NCBI GenBank assembly: GCA_023387715.1
Contig: JAEWHQ010000278.1
Coordinates: 1-5,272, forward strand
Direction of reading: 5' to 3'
From: Pseudomonadota bacterium
GTDB lineage: Bacteria > Pseudomonadota > Alphaproteobacteria > Rhizobiales > Rhizobiaceae
DNA length: 5,272 nucleotides
A program made the translations under genes and the position numbers. Positions 1-5,272 of this stretch are shown in pieces (position 1 is the stretch's first letter; each line of letters starts with the position of its first letter). Under the pieces are notes generated by a model. It worked only from the letters and a program-made list of their open reading frames with translations, had not been told where the DNA came from and made no database searches.

Positions 1-99
1 TGTTTGTGCCTGAGCTTGCAATTGTGCAAAGCCACCGCCGAATAAAGCAGTGGTGCCGATAAGGGCGCTGGCAAGCATAGTCGTGAATGCACGGGTCAT
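1..99 (-). CDS. N-terminal fragment of an exported protein, cut by the window edge
   Basis: The frame opens with ATG at 99-97 and stays open to the left edge, giving 33 codons. The translated start has an Arg at residue 3, a hydrophobic stretch at about residues 9-25, then a Gln/Ala-rich segment ending AQAQT. This is a typical Sec signal peptide with likely cleavage in the AQAQ region. The gene lies 68 bp downstream of the M48 protease gene on the same strand, so the two are probably co-transcribed. The ribosome binding site is weak (GGA within the ttggaatccgt that precedes the ATG). In related rhizobial genomes, as I recall, the gene after this protease often encodes a DsbA/Com1-like thiol-disulfide protein. 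No CXXC motif or other catalytic segment lies within the window, so that identity is only a guess. The export signal is well supported; the function is unknown here. Confidence 0.6.
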   Translation of the reverse strand, partial: MTRAFTTMLASALIGTTALFGGGFAQLQAQAQT

Positions 100-167
100 A
101 CGGATTCCAATCTCTTTAATTCAAAACTTATCCTATCACCCTGATCGGGCGACGCGGTCAAGTGCTG

Positions 168-1595
168 TTATTTTTTGGTGTTGATAATATCTTGCGCACG
201 CAGCCAGTCAGGGGAGCCTTTTTTGAGCTTTTGCTGAGCACGCAAGGCGAAGATTTTCGCCTGCTGGCGATTGCCGGAGTAATAATGCATATCTGCTGTT
301 GCAAGATCGGCAAGTGCAATATCACCCGATTGGCCATAGGCTTGCGCCAGATAGCCGTAACCGCTTGGAAACTCTGGTTCGCGGGCAATACCGGCTTTAA
401 GCTCACGGATTGCGGCTGGCATATTGGCTTTGGTGCCGGTGAGCATCAAAGCGCGGCCATAACTCATCCGCATGATGCTGGATTTTTTCGGATCAAGCGA
501 TGTGGCTTGCTGCAAGGCTTTGGCCGCGCCTGTTGGGTCATTGGCCTTCATCAAAATCTCACCGCGAATCTCATAAAAGTAAGGATTCTTCGGCTGTTCT
601 TTGATGAGAGCGTCGATTTTCGGTAAAGCATTACGGGCGGAACCATTCAGATAAGTGGTAATGGCATCGCCATACCGTGCGGCAAGGCCACGCGGATTGT
701 TACGGAAAATGCGCTGTACCGAGCCCATGCCTGAATAAGCAGCAATTTTGGCGCGCGCCATATCATGGCGCAATTGCAATGCGGCACTGTCGGTTTTGTT
801 ATAATGCGGGCTGGCCTTGGCAAGGTTTTCCAGATTGGAAATACGTTCACGCGGCAGCGGATGGCTGATGCGATATTGATCAATCTGGGTGCCGTTTAAC
901 GAAAGCGCATTGGCAAAACGCGAGAAGGTGGTCAGCATGCCTTTGGCAGACTGGCCGGTGGCATTCAGATAATTGATTGCCAGACGGTCGGCGGTCATTT
1001 CTTCGGTGCGCTGATAGGAGAGCAGACTGCGCATCGCAGCCTCACCGCTGCCCATCGCGATGCCACCGCCGGCAGCCGCAGCAGAACTATTGCCAGCGGC
1101 AGCACCTGCAACACCAGCACCAGCACCAATCAGTGCACCAATGACAGCCATTGTTCTGGCACGGCTTAATTGCTCACGCAGACGATCCTGATGGCCACCC
1201 GCCAGATGGCCTGCTTCGTGGGCAATCACGCCAATCAGCTCATTAGGCGTTTCAGATTGCACGATTGCGCCGCTATTGATGAAAATGCGACGACCATCAA
1301 CAAAAGCATTAAAGCTGCTGGAATTGACCAGAATCGTTTGCACGTTGCGTTTTTTTAATTTCGCAGCGTTTAAAATCGGATTGGTATAATCGGTAATCAG
1401 CGCTTCAATCTCGGCATCACGAATGATGGGGACGCTGCGCGATTGTGCATAAGCGGGAAGAGTGCTTGTCGCACCAATAACAAATGTCAGTGCGCCTGCC
1501 AGAAGCTTTGCGGCCATTTTGCCAGTCGCAGCATTAGAAACTAAGCGGGAGGAGGTGTTGCACAAAGATACCGTTTGTTGCTTGGCGGGGGTCAT
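168..1595 (-). CDS. Periplasmic M48 zinc metalloprotease with TPR repeats, BepA/YfgC-like
   Basis: This is a 475-residue product, close in length to E. coli BepA. Residues 1-50 form a signal peptide with a long polar n-region, a hydrophobic core at 29-46 and probable cleavage after AYA at residue 50. The peptidase domain carries the zinc motif HEAGH (H126, E127, H130). The third ligand is probably E199, in an E-x-x-x-D motif (E199, D203) typical of M48. H245, in HPLP, matches the regulatory 'His switch' position of BepA. A Gly/Ala-rich hydrophobic stretch covers about 152-185. The C-terminal part from about 335 to 460 holds three to four TPR-like helical pairs. Family knowledge: BepA degrades or chaperones stalled outer-membrane proteins such as LptD at the BAM complex. 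The start at 1595 was chosen because GGAAGG sits 8 nt upstream and the signal peptide then lies at the N-terminus. An ATG at 1745 would add 50 residues unlike the family and bury the signal peptide. Family assignment is firm; the exact substrate is inferred. Confidence 0.93.
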   Translation of the reverse strand: MTPAKQQTVSLCNTSSRLVSNAATGKMAAKLLAGALTFVIGATSTLPAYAQSRSVPIIRDAEIEALITDYTNPILNAAKLKKRNVQTILVNSSSFNAFVDGRRIFINSGAIVQSETPNELIGVIAHEAGHLAGGHQDRLREQLSRARTMAVIGALIGAGAGVAGAAAGNSSAAAAGGGIAMGSGEAAMRSLLSYQRTEEMTADRLAINYLNATGQSAKGMLTTFSRFANALSLNGTQIDQYRISHPLPRERISNLENLAKASPHYNKTDSAALQLRHDMARAKIAAYSGMGSVQRIFRNNPRGLAARYGDAITTYLNGSARNALPKIDALIKEQPKNPYFYEIRGEILMKANDPTGAAKALQQATSLDPKKSSIMRMSYGRALMLTGTKANMPAAIRELKAGIAREPEFPSGYGYLAQAYGQSGDIALADLATADMHYYSGNRQQAKIFALRAQQKLKKGSPDWLRAQDIINTKK

Positions 1596-1603
1596 TATGT
1601 CAG

Positions 1604-1609
1604 CCTTCC
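1604..1609 (-). promoter_or_regulatory. Ribosome binding site that fixes the M48 protease start
   Basis: Reading the minus strand, GGAAGG lies 8 nt before the ATG at 1595-1593. Neither the further upstream in-frame ATG at 1745 nor the downstream one at 1517 (just before the hydrophobic core) has a comparable site. This site therefore decides between the three possible starts. Confidence 0.7.
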
Positions 1610-1783
1610 ATTTAACACTGCATATCCATAGCCGATAATCTATTGATATAAAAATAGTTTGTTGCGATTGATTGTCGCCTGCTTTGCTTTGTATGTGTGA
1701 ATCGGTTGCTTGAGTAATCAGGCAAATATACGGCAAACGTGGCATTCAGTGTAAAAACGGGTGCTTTTATTGTTTAAATTATT

Positions 1784-1788
1784 GGGAG
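1784..1788 (+). promoter_or_regulatory. Ribosome binding site for the aminotransferase GTG start
   Basis: GGGAG lies 6 nt upstream of the GTG at 1795-1797. It supports that non-ATG start, and the translated N-terminus then begins just ahead of the conserved aminotransferase fold. Confidence 0.7.
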
Positions 1789-1794
1789 ACGGCA

Positions 1795-2949
1795 GTGAGT
1801 GCTTTTTCAACTCGAAGCGAGATTGAACCTTTTCATGCGATGGATTTGTTGGTGAAAGCTAATCATCAGCGTTCACTCGGTGCTCCGGTTATTTCAATGG
1901 CGGTTGGCCAGCCTGCCGATCCGGCTCCTAAAACCGTGCTGCTCGCCGCAGAAAAAGCCTTAAAAGACGGCCGCATTGGCTATACGGATGCTTTGGGTTT
2001 GCGAAGCTTGCGCGAAGCAATCGCACAACATTATGCTGATCATTATGGTGTGAGTGTTAACCCTTCGCGCATTGCGGTGACAACCGGCTCATCGGCGGCT
2101 TTCAATCTGGCATTTCTGGTTTATTTCAATCCGGGCGACAGGGTGGCAATTACTCGTCCTGGCTATCCGGCCTATCGCAATATTCTCAAAGCACTTGGCC
2201 TTGAAGTGGTAGAGATTGGAGCCGGTGAGGGTGAAGACAGTAATTTAACCGCTGAAGCTTTGGCGGCTGCACATGCTGAAAAGCCGCTTAAAGGCGTGCT
2301 TTTTGCAAGCCCTGCCAATCCGACCGGCGCGGTATTATCGGCTAAAGAATTACGCGCAATTATCGAAACCGCAAGAGAGCGTAATATCCGCGTCTTGTCG
2401 GACGAGATTTATCATCGTCTGTCTTATGATAGCGAGGATATGACCGCCTTGCAGGTGGCTGATGACGTGACCATTATCAATTCTTTCTCTAAATATTATT
2501 GCATGACCGGTTGGCGTATTGGCTGGATGGTATTGCCTGAAAGCGATATTCGCCCAGTCGAGCGCATTGCGCAAAGTCTTTATATCTCAGCGCCTGAATT
2601 ATCCCAACATGCTGCGATCGCAGCCTTTGACGGCACTGCCGAGCTGGAACTGGTGAAAGAGCGCTACCGTCGCAATCGTGCTTTACTGAATGTGCAATTA
2701 CCGGCGATGGGCTTGAAATTTGCAGCGCCTATGGATGGTGCTTTTTACGCTTATTGCGATGTGTCGAAATTCACAAATGACAGTATGGAACTGGCGCACA
2801 AAATGCTGAGCGAGATTAATATTGCCGCAACGCCGGGTCGGGATTTCGATCCGCTGGACGGACACCGCACCATGCGCTTTTCATATGCGGGCAGTGAAGC
2901 GGAAATGCAGGAGGCCGTACGCCGCTTGTCCGGCTGGCTTGGTCGCTAA
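1795..2949 (+). CDS. PLP-dependent class I/II aminotransferase
   Basis: This is a 384-residue cytosolic fold-type I aminotransferase of normal length, with a GTG start behind a good Shine-Dalgarno. The cofactor site is complete. A Gly-Ser-Ser turn at 98-100 follows VTT. SPANPTG is at 172-178 with N175. D203 and Y206 sit in SDEIYH and should hold the pyridine ring. The Schiff-base lysine is K233 in SFSK. R241 in GWRIGW contacts the phosphate, and R361 in MRFSYA is the expected substrate alpha-carboxylate arginine. The reaction is transfer of an amino group between an amino acid and a 2-oxo acid. The family includes aspartate and aromatic aminotransferases, but the exact amino donor cannot be read from the sequence. 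The gene is divergent from the protease gene and alone in its unit, closed by a terminator 25 bp after the stop. Nothing suggests damage. Class assignment is secure; substrate specificity is open. Confidence 0.93.
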   Translation: MSAFSTRSEIEPFHAMDLLVKANHQRSLGAPVISMAVGQPADPAPKTVLLAAEKALKDGRIGYTDALGLRSLREAIAQHYADHYGVSVNPSRIAVTTGSSAAFNLAFLVYFNPGDRVAITRPGYPAYRNILKALGLEVVEIGAGEGEDSNLTAEALAAAHAEKPLKGVLFASPANPTGAVLSAKELRAIIETARERNIRVLSDEIYHRLSYDSEDMTALQVADDVTIINSFSKYYCMTGWRIGWMVLPESDIRPVERIAQSLYISAPELSQHAAIAAFDGTAELELVKERYRRNRALLNVQLPAMGLKFAAPMDGAFYAYCDVSKFTNDSMELAHKMLSEINIAATPGRDFDPLDGHRTMRFSYAGSEAEMQEAVRRLSGWLGR

Positions 2950-2973
2950 GCCGTATTTCAGGACTGATATTAT

Positions 2974-3001
2974 AACGGAAGGTGTGCCCCTTCCGTTTTT
3001 T
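2974..3001 (+). terminator. Rho-independent terminator after the aminotransferase gene
   Basis: A perfect 9-bp stem is formed by AACGGAAGG (2974-2982) and CCTTCCGTT (2989-2997), with a 6-nt loop TGTGCC. A run of six T at 2996-3001 overlaps the end of the stem. It starts 25 bp after the aminotransferase stop codon. It also lies directly beyond the end of the convergent hspQ gene. In that orientation the hairpin is followed only by TTATAATATC, so it would work less well for hspQ. Confidence 0.9.
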
Positions 3002-3002
3002 A

Positions 3003-3329
3003 CTAATGCATCAATTGTTGCTTGATCTGATATTGCCCGTCATTCTGGCGGTCAAAAAGATTGCCAATCTGCGGATGGCGCAAGGGTTCACCGCTATCAT
3101 CCACCATCAGATTTTGCTCGGAAACATAAGCGGAATATTCCGTCTCGCTGTTTTCTGCCAGCAGATGATAAAAGGGCTGGTCGCGTGCCGGCCGCTTATC
3201 TTCAGGAATGGCATTATACCATTCCTCACTATTCGCAAATTCCGGATCAACATCATAAATAATCCCGCGAAAGGGAAATAATTTATGTTTTACAATTTGA
3301 CCGATTTGAAATTTAGCGTTTTTTATCAG
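3003..3329 (-). CDS. hspQ: HspQ heat-shock / hemimethylated-DNA-binding (YccV-like) protein with a non-canonical start
   Basis: The frame encodes about 107-108 residues of an intact HspQ. Recognisable segments, counted from the ATA at 3326, are AKFQIGQIVKHK near the N-terminus, FPFRGIIYDVDPEF at 17-30, EEWY at 34-37, DQPFYHLLAEN at 49-59 and YVSEQNL at 67-73, ending LMH and TAG. E. coli HspQ shows the same pattern (G-x-x-V-x-H, D-x-DP, WYH, Y-x-x-E). Family knowledge: HspQ binds hemimethylated DNA, affects DnaA stability and acts as a Lon specificity factor, usually under heat-shock control. The oddity is the start. No ATG, GTG or TTG occurs in frame between the upstream stop (TAA, then AAA TGT GGG AAT AAG AAA) and the conserved domain. 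The candidates are CTG at 3329-3327, with GGGA 8 nt upstream, or ATA at 3326-3324, where relatives would have their ATG as I recall. The CTG is used here for the coordinates. The body has no stop or frameshift. It could be a functional gene with weak initiation or a recently silenced one. Confidence 0.88.
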   Translation of the reverse strand: MIKNAKFQIGQIVKHKLFPFRGIIYDVDPEFANSEEWYNAIPEDKRPARDQPFYHLLAENSETEYSAYVSEQNLMVDDSGEPLRHPQIGNLFDRQNDGQYQIKQQLMH

Positions 3330-3362
3330 TTTCTTATTCCCACATTTTTATTCATCAATTTA

Positions 3363-3392
3363 AACATAGTTTAGCTGAGAATTATTTTTAAA
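3363..3392 (-). promoter_or_regulatory. Possible sigma70-type promoter for hspQ
   Basis: On the minus strand, TTTAAA (3392-3387) is followed after 18 nt by TATGTT (3368-3363). Each box matches four of six consensus positions. The implied RNA start lies about 30 nt before the hspQ frame. I looked for an alphaproteobacterial RpoH promoter (CTTG plus a CYTAT-type box) and found only a partial -10 match, ACTATGT, at the same place, with no properly spaced CTTG. The region is very AT-rich, so chance matches are likely. Confidence 0.3.
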
Positions 3393-3489
3393 GCATCAGC
3401 TTAAAATGGATTTTTTATTGAGGAATTTTACGGTTAAGTCACAGAAAAACCCCAAAAATGGAAAACCAAAAATAAAGCAAATGGGATTA

Positions 3490-3517
3490 TTGATCTGTTA
3501 AAGTGCCGCTTTATGCT
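3490..3517 (+). promoter_or_regulatory. Possible sigma70-type promoter for the MscS-family gene
   Basis: TTGATC (3490-3495) and TATGCT (3512-3517) are separated by 16 nt, each matching four of six consensus bases. Transcription would start near 3524, leaving a leader of roughly 45 nt before the GTG at 3568. The placement is sensible for the divergent gene, but the match is modest. Confidence 0.35.
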
Positions 3518-3567
3518 TGGTGGCAGAGTTTTTGAGTTTGTGAATTGAATGGCGTATTGGAAACGTT

Positions 3568-4674
3568 GTGCAGGAAATAGAAAATTTTACCCGTAACTGG
3601 ACAGTGCTTGGTAATCATCTGGCTCTTTGGGTTACAGCTCTCTTTATATTTGTTGCATGTTTGATTCTGCTGCCGCGGGTGCGCGGGCAGCTTGTGCAAT
3701 TATTGTCACGTTTTGCAGTCAGTCGCTTTGATGTGATTATGGCCGGCGCGCAATCACTGGCAAACAATACTTATCGCTTCTTCTTTGCGGCGCTGGCGCT
3801 TTATTTTGCGTCACAAGTTCTTGTGCTGCCTGTGCAAATTTCACGCATGATTACCGGCATAGTGCTGGTGGCGACGATGGCGCAGATCGGCATGTGGAGC
3901 AGTATTTTGGTTGGTCTTTGGATCGATCACGGGCTGTTGGATAAAAATAATCCGGATCCTGAGCGCACAAGTGCGGCGCAGATCATTCGCTTTACCGGTT
4001 TTGCGCTGATCTGGACGGCAGTGCTGCTGCTCATCCTGTCCAACTTCGGTATTGATATTACCGCTCTGGTCGCCGGTCTTGGGGTAGGTGGTATCGCGAT
4101 TGCTTTCGCGCTTCAATCAATCCTGAAAGATCTTTTTGCCTCGCTCTCCATTTTGCTCGATAAGCCGTTTGTCGTTGGTGATTTTGTTTTCTTTAATGAG
4201 AATCGCGGTGTGGTGGAGCGCATTGGTTTGCGTACGACGCGCTTCCGCTCGCTGACCGGTGAGCAGATCAGCGTGTCCAATGATGCGCTGCTTAATACGC
4301 GACTGTCAAATTTTCAGCGTATGTCTGAGCGACGCATGTTGTTCAGCCTGCATTTGCAATATGGCGGCGCGATTGAACTGTTGCAGACATTTCCGGCTTA
4401 TTTGCAAAGTGCGATTGAGGAATTGCCGAATACCCGTTTTGACCGTTCCCATCTGGCCGAGTTTAATGAGCTCGGTGTGCGTTTCGAAGTGGTCTATTAT
4501 GTGCTGAGTGCGGAATATGTGGATTTCATGAATGCCCAGCAGCATGTACTGGTGGCAGCTGCGCAATGGGTGGAAAAGCATGGGCTGCAATTTGCACAGC
4601 CGACACGACGCCTGATTAATGTAGAGCAACAGTCGCTCAAACCTGCCGGAAAAGAGCTTGCAACCACATTATAG
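3568..4674 (+). CDS. MscS-family small-conductance mechanosensitive channel
   Basis: This is a 368-residue inner-membrane protein starting at GTG, with a weak GGA 6 nt upstream. Predicted membrane segments are at about 17-36, 68-88, 93-117 and 139-160, plus the pore-lining helix at 164-198. That pore helix has the MscS signature: a Gly/Ala-rich run from ALVAGLGVGG (166-175) through ALQSILKDLFAS (181-192) to LLDKPFVVGD (196-205). The beta domain follows at about 200-250, with GVVERIGLRTTRFR (214-227) and SVSNDALLNTRLSNF (235-249). A C-terminal alpha/beta vestibule runs to about 350, then a short polar tail. Family knowledge: such channels open under membrane tension to release solutes on hypo-osmotic shock. 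With five membrane segments instead of three, it belongs to the longer MscS-like proteins and is not a direct E. coli MscS equivalent. It stands alone, divergent from hspQ. I see no damage. Confidence 0.93.
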   Translation: MQEIENFTRNWTVLGNHLALWVTALFIFVACLILLPRVRGQLVQLLSRFAVSRFDVIMAGAQSLANNTYRFFFAALALYFASQVLVLPVQISRMITGIVLVATMAQIGMWSSILVGLWIDHGLLDKNNPDPERTSAAQIIRFTGFALIWTAVLLLILSNFGIDITALVAGLGVGGIAIAFALQSILKDLFASLSILLDKPFVVGDFVFFNENRGVVERIGLRTTRFRSLTGEQISVSNDALLNTRLSNFQRMSERRMLFSLHLQYGGAIELLQTFPAYLQSAIEELPNTRFDRSHLAEFNELGVRFEVVYYVLSAEYVDFMNAQQHVLVAAAQWVEKHGLQFAQPTRRLINVEQQSLKPAGKELATTL

Positions 4675-4700
4675 ACTAAGGTCGCACCAACCTTGGTCTT
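4673..4700 (+). terminator. Imperfect hairpin overlapping the MscS-gene stop codon
   Basis: AGACTAAGGT (4673-4682) pairs with ACCTTGGTCT (4690-4699) over 10 bp, including one T-G wobble, around a 7-nt loop CGCACCA. The left arm begins inside the TAG stop codon (4672-4674). The following sequence (TATGTCCTTTC) is only loosely T-rich, so termination may be partial. That would allow read-through to the small gene downstream. Confidence 0.5.
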
Positions 4701-4766
4701 ATGTCCTTTCGCTAATCTAACTGTTAAGATTCATTCTAATCTGATTTGAACCTTAGCCGCAGATGT

Positions 4767-4770
4767 GGAA
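4767..4770 (+). promoter_or_regulatory. Ribosome binding site of the 30-residue miniprotein
   Basis: GGAA lies 8 nt before the ATG at 4779, within tgtggaaccgaag. The spacing is right, and it is one reason to take the tiny reading frame seriously. Confidence 0.45.
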
Positions 4771-4778
4771 CCGAAGCT

Positions 4779-4871
4779 ATGATCCTTAAATACTTATGGA
4801 TTATCGAAGTTATCATTTTTGCGATTGTGCCGATCACTATCTTTCTGTTATGGAAAAAAGACAGATATTAA
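4779..4871 (+). CDS. Putative 30-residue single-pass membrane miniprotein
   Basis: ATG to TAA encodes 30 residues, starting MILKYLWIIEVIIFA and ending LLWKKDRY. The layout is a short N-terminus with one Lys, a hydrophobic span at about 5-25 broken by a Glu at residue 10 and a Pro at 18, then a basic tail (Lys-Lys-Asp-Arg). This fits a small inner-membrane protein with its C-terminus in the cytoplasm. A GGAA Shine-Dalgarno sits 8 nt upstream. The frame starts 104 bp after the MscS-family stop and beyond its imperfect hairpin, so it may be a separate unit or read-through product. I do not recognise the family. It is unlike CydX or CcoS-type subunits as I remember them. Two tandem CTAATCT heptamers (4712-4718 and 4736-4742) lie upstream and may be chance. 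At this length a random frame is possible, but hydrophobicity, basic end and ribosome site together favour a real gene. Confidence 0.55.
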   Translation: MILKYLWIIEVIIFAIVPITIFLLWKKDRY

Positions 4872-5272
4872 GGTGTTTCGGCCTGTCGTGATGTGTCGCA
4901 TTTAAGTGTTTTGGCACACGGATATTTTTAAGGTTGTATGCCACTTCAAGTTGCGGGCTGATTTCGCGCTCAACAGCTTCACAAATCTGTGATCTTGTTG
5001 ATGATTCTCTTTTTACGTGCGTTTTACAACATTAGCTGGTGTTAAAATACATTTTCGTTGCATCTTATGCACAGCTTCAAGTCCCACAGGCTCTGGTTTA
5101 GGCCGTTAAAGATTTAAAAAAATGAGATATTTGGCGGCATCGGCTGTTTCGTGCTTTAATTGGCAAGCTGTTCCAATGTGTCACAGTCTCAGGGGTTGCA
5201 CTCGGAAGCACTCTGGGGTAACCGTCGCATCGAATTAGCTGTAGTTCGCACGGCATGCCTTTTGAAGCTGCT
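4872..5272. other. 400-bp stretch without a supportable gene
   Basis: No frame here has a start codon, a ribosome binding site and a recognisable product. Two minus-strand frames stay open by chance or decay: 4837-5031 (64 codons, no ATG, preceded by a stop) and 5098-5271 (57 codons, open at the window edge). A 38-codon plus-strand frame (5122-5238) has no convincing ribosome site. The left half is AT-rich. The right 130 bp are more GC-balanced and contain complementary segments that can nest into stems, described under findings. No tRNA, tmRNA, SRP RNA or RNase P signature was seen. The stretch may hold the upstream region of a gene beyond the right edge. Confidence 0.5.

Noticed and set aside
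162..626. 154-codon plus-strand reading frame
   Set aside because: It lies wholly opposite the TPR part of the M48 protease gene, has a cysteine-rich unlikely composition and no ribosome site.
1663..1677. Small inverted repeat GCGA...TCGC in the divergent protease/aminotransferase spacer
   Set aside because: The arms are only four bases and no promoter could be placed around it, so it is indistinguishable from chance.
1596..1745. Fifty-codon N-terminal extension of the M48 protease from the ATG at 1745
   Set aside because: It lacks a ribosome binding site, reads unlike the family and would bury the signal peptide. GGAAGG in front of the ATG at 1595 marks the better start.
1739..1757. TGGCA near the aminotransferase start as a sigma54 promoter
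   Set aside because: The -24-like TGGCA has no TTGC element at the required spacing.
2982..3281. 99-codon plus-strand reading frame
   Set aside because: It is antisense to the clearly recognisable hspQ frame and starts inside the terminator hairpin. Its product has no family resemblance.
4306..4629. 107-codon minus-strand reading frame
   Set aside because: It is antisense to the C-terminal domain of the MscS-family gene, whose own frame is fully conserved in pattern.
5122..5238. 38-codon plus-strand reading frame after a run of A
   Set aside because: There is no Shine-Dalgarno, the composition is random-looking and no domain is visible. It is also covered by the possible RNA fold.
5098..5271. 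57-codon minus-strand frame open at the right edge
   Set aside because: The product resembles no protein I know and has scattered Cys and Trp. Being open at an edge over this length is not evidence of coding.

Overview
The window looks like ordinary chromosomal DNA of an alphaproteobacterium. It most likely comes from the Hyphomicrobiales, near the Brucella/Bartonella side. The evidence is the rhizobial-type HspQ sequence, a BepA-like M48 protease with TPRs followed by another exported-protein gene, and a moderate GC content in the genes with AT-rich spacers. This assignment rests on protein resemblance recalled from memory; no search was run.

Layout, left to right. Positions 1-99 (minus) hold the first 33 codons of an exported protein that runs off the left edge. 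Positions 168-1595 (minus) hold a BepA/YfgC-like periplasmic zinc metalloprotease with TPRs. It lies just upstream of the exported-protein gene and is probably co-transcribed with it. A divergent intergenic region of about 200 bp separates it from a PLP-dependent class I/II aminotransferase at 1795-2949 (plus), which ends at a clear rho-independent terminator. Converging on that terminator is hspQ at 3003-3329 (minus), a complete heat-shock/Lon-adaptor type gene with no ATG, GTG or TTG start. An AT-rich divergent region of about 240 bp follows, then an MscS-family mechanosensitive channel gene at 3568-4674 (plus). An imperfect hairpin overlaps the MscS stop codon. About 100 bp downstream is a probable 30-residue single-pass membrane miniprotein at 4779-4871 (plus). 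The last 400 bp hold no gene I can support, although the final 130 bp can be folded into nested stems.

The themes are envelope maintenance (outer-membrane protein quality control, osmotic safety valve), protein quality control (HspQ) and amino-acid metabolism. The genes are arranged as separate or divergent units, not as one pathway. I see no mobile element, CRISPR array, tRNA or rRNA. The two observations most worth checking are the missing canonical start codon of hspQ and the 30-residue membrane miniprotein.
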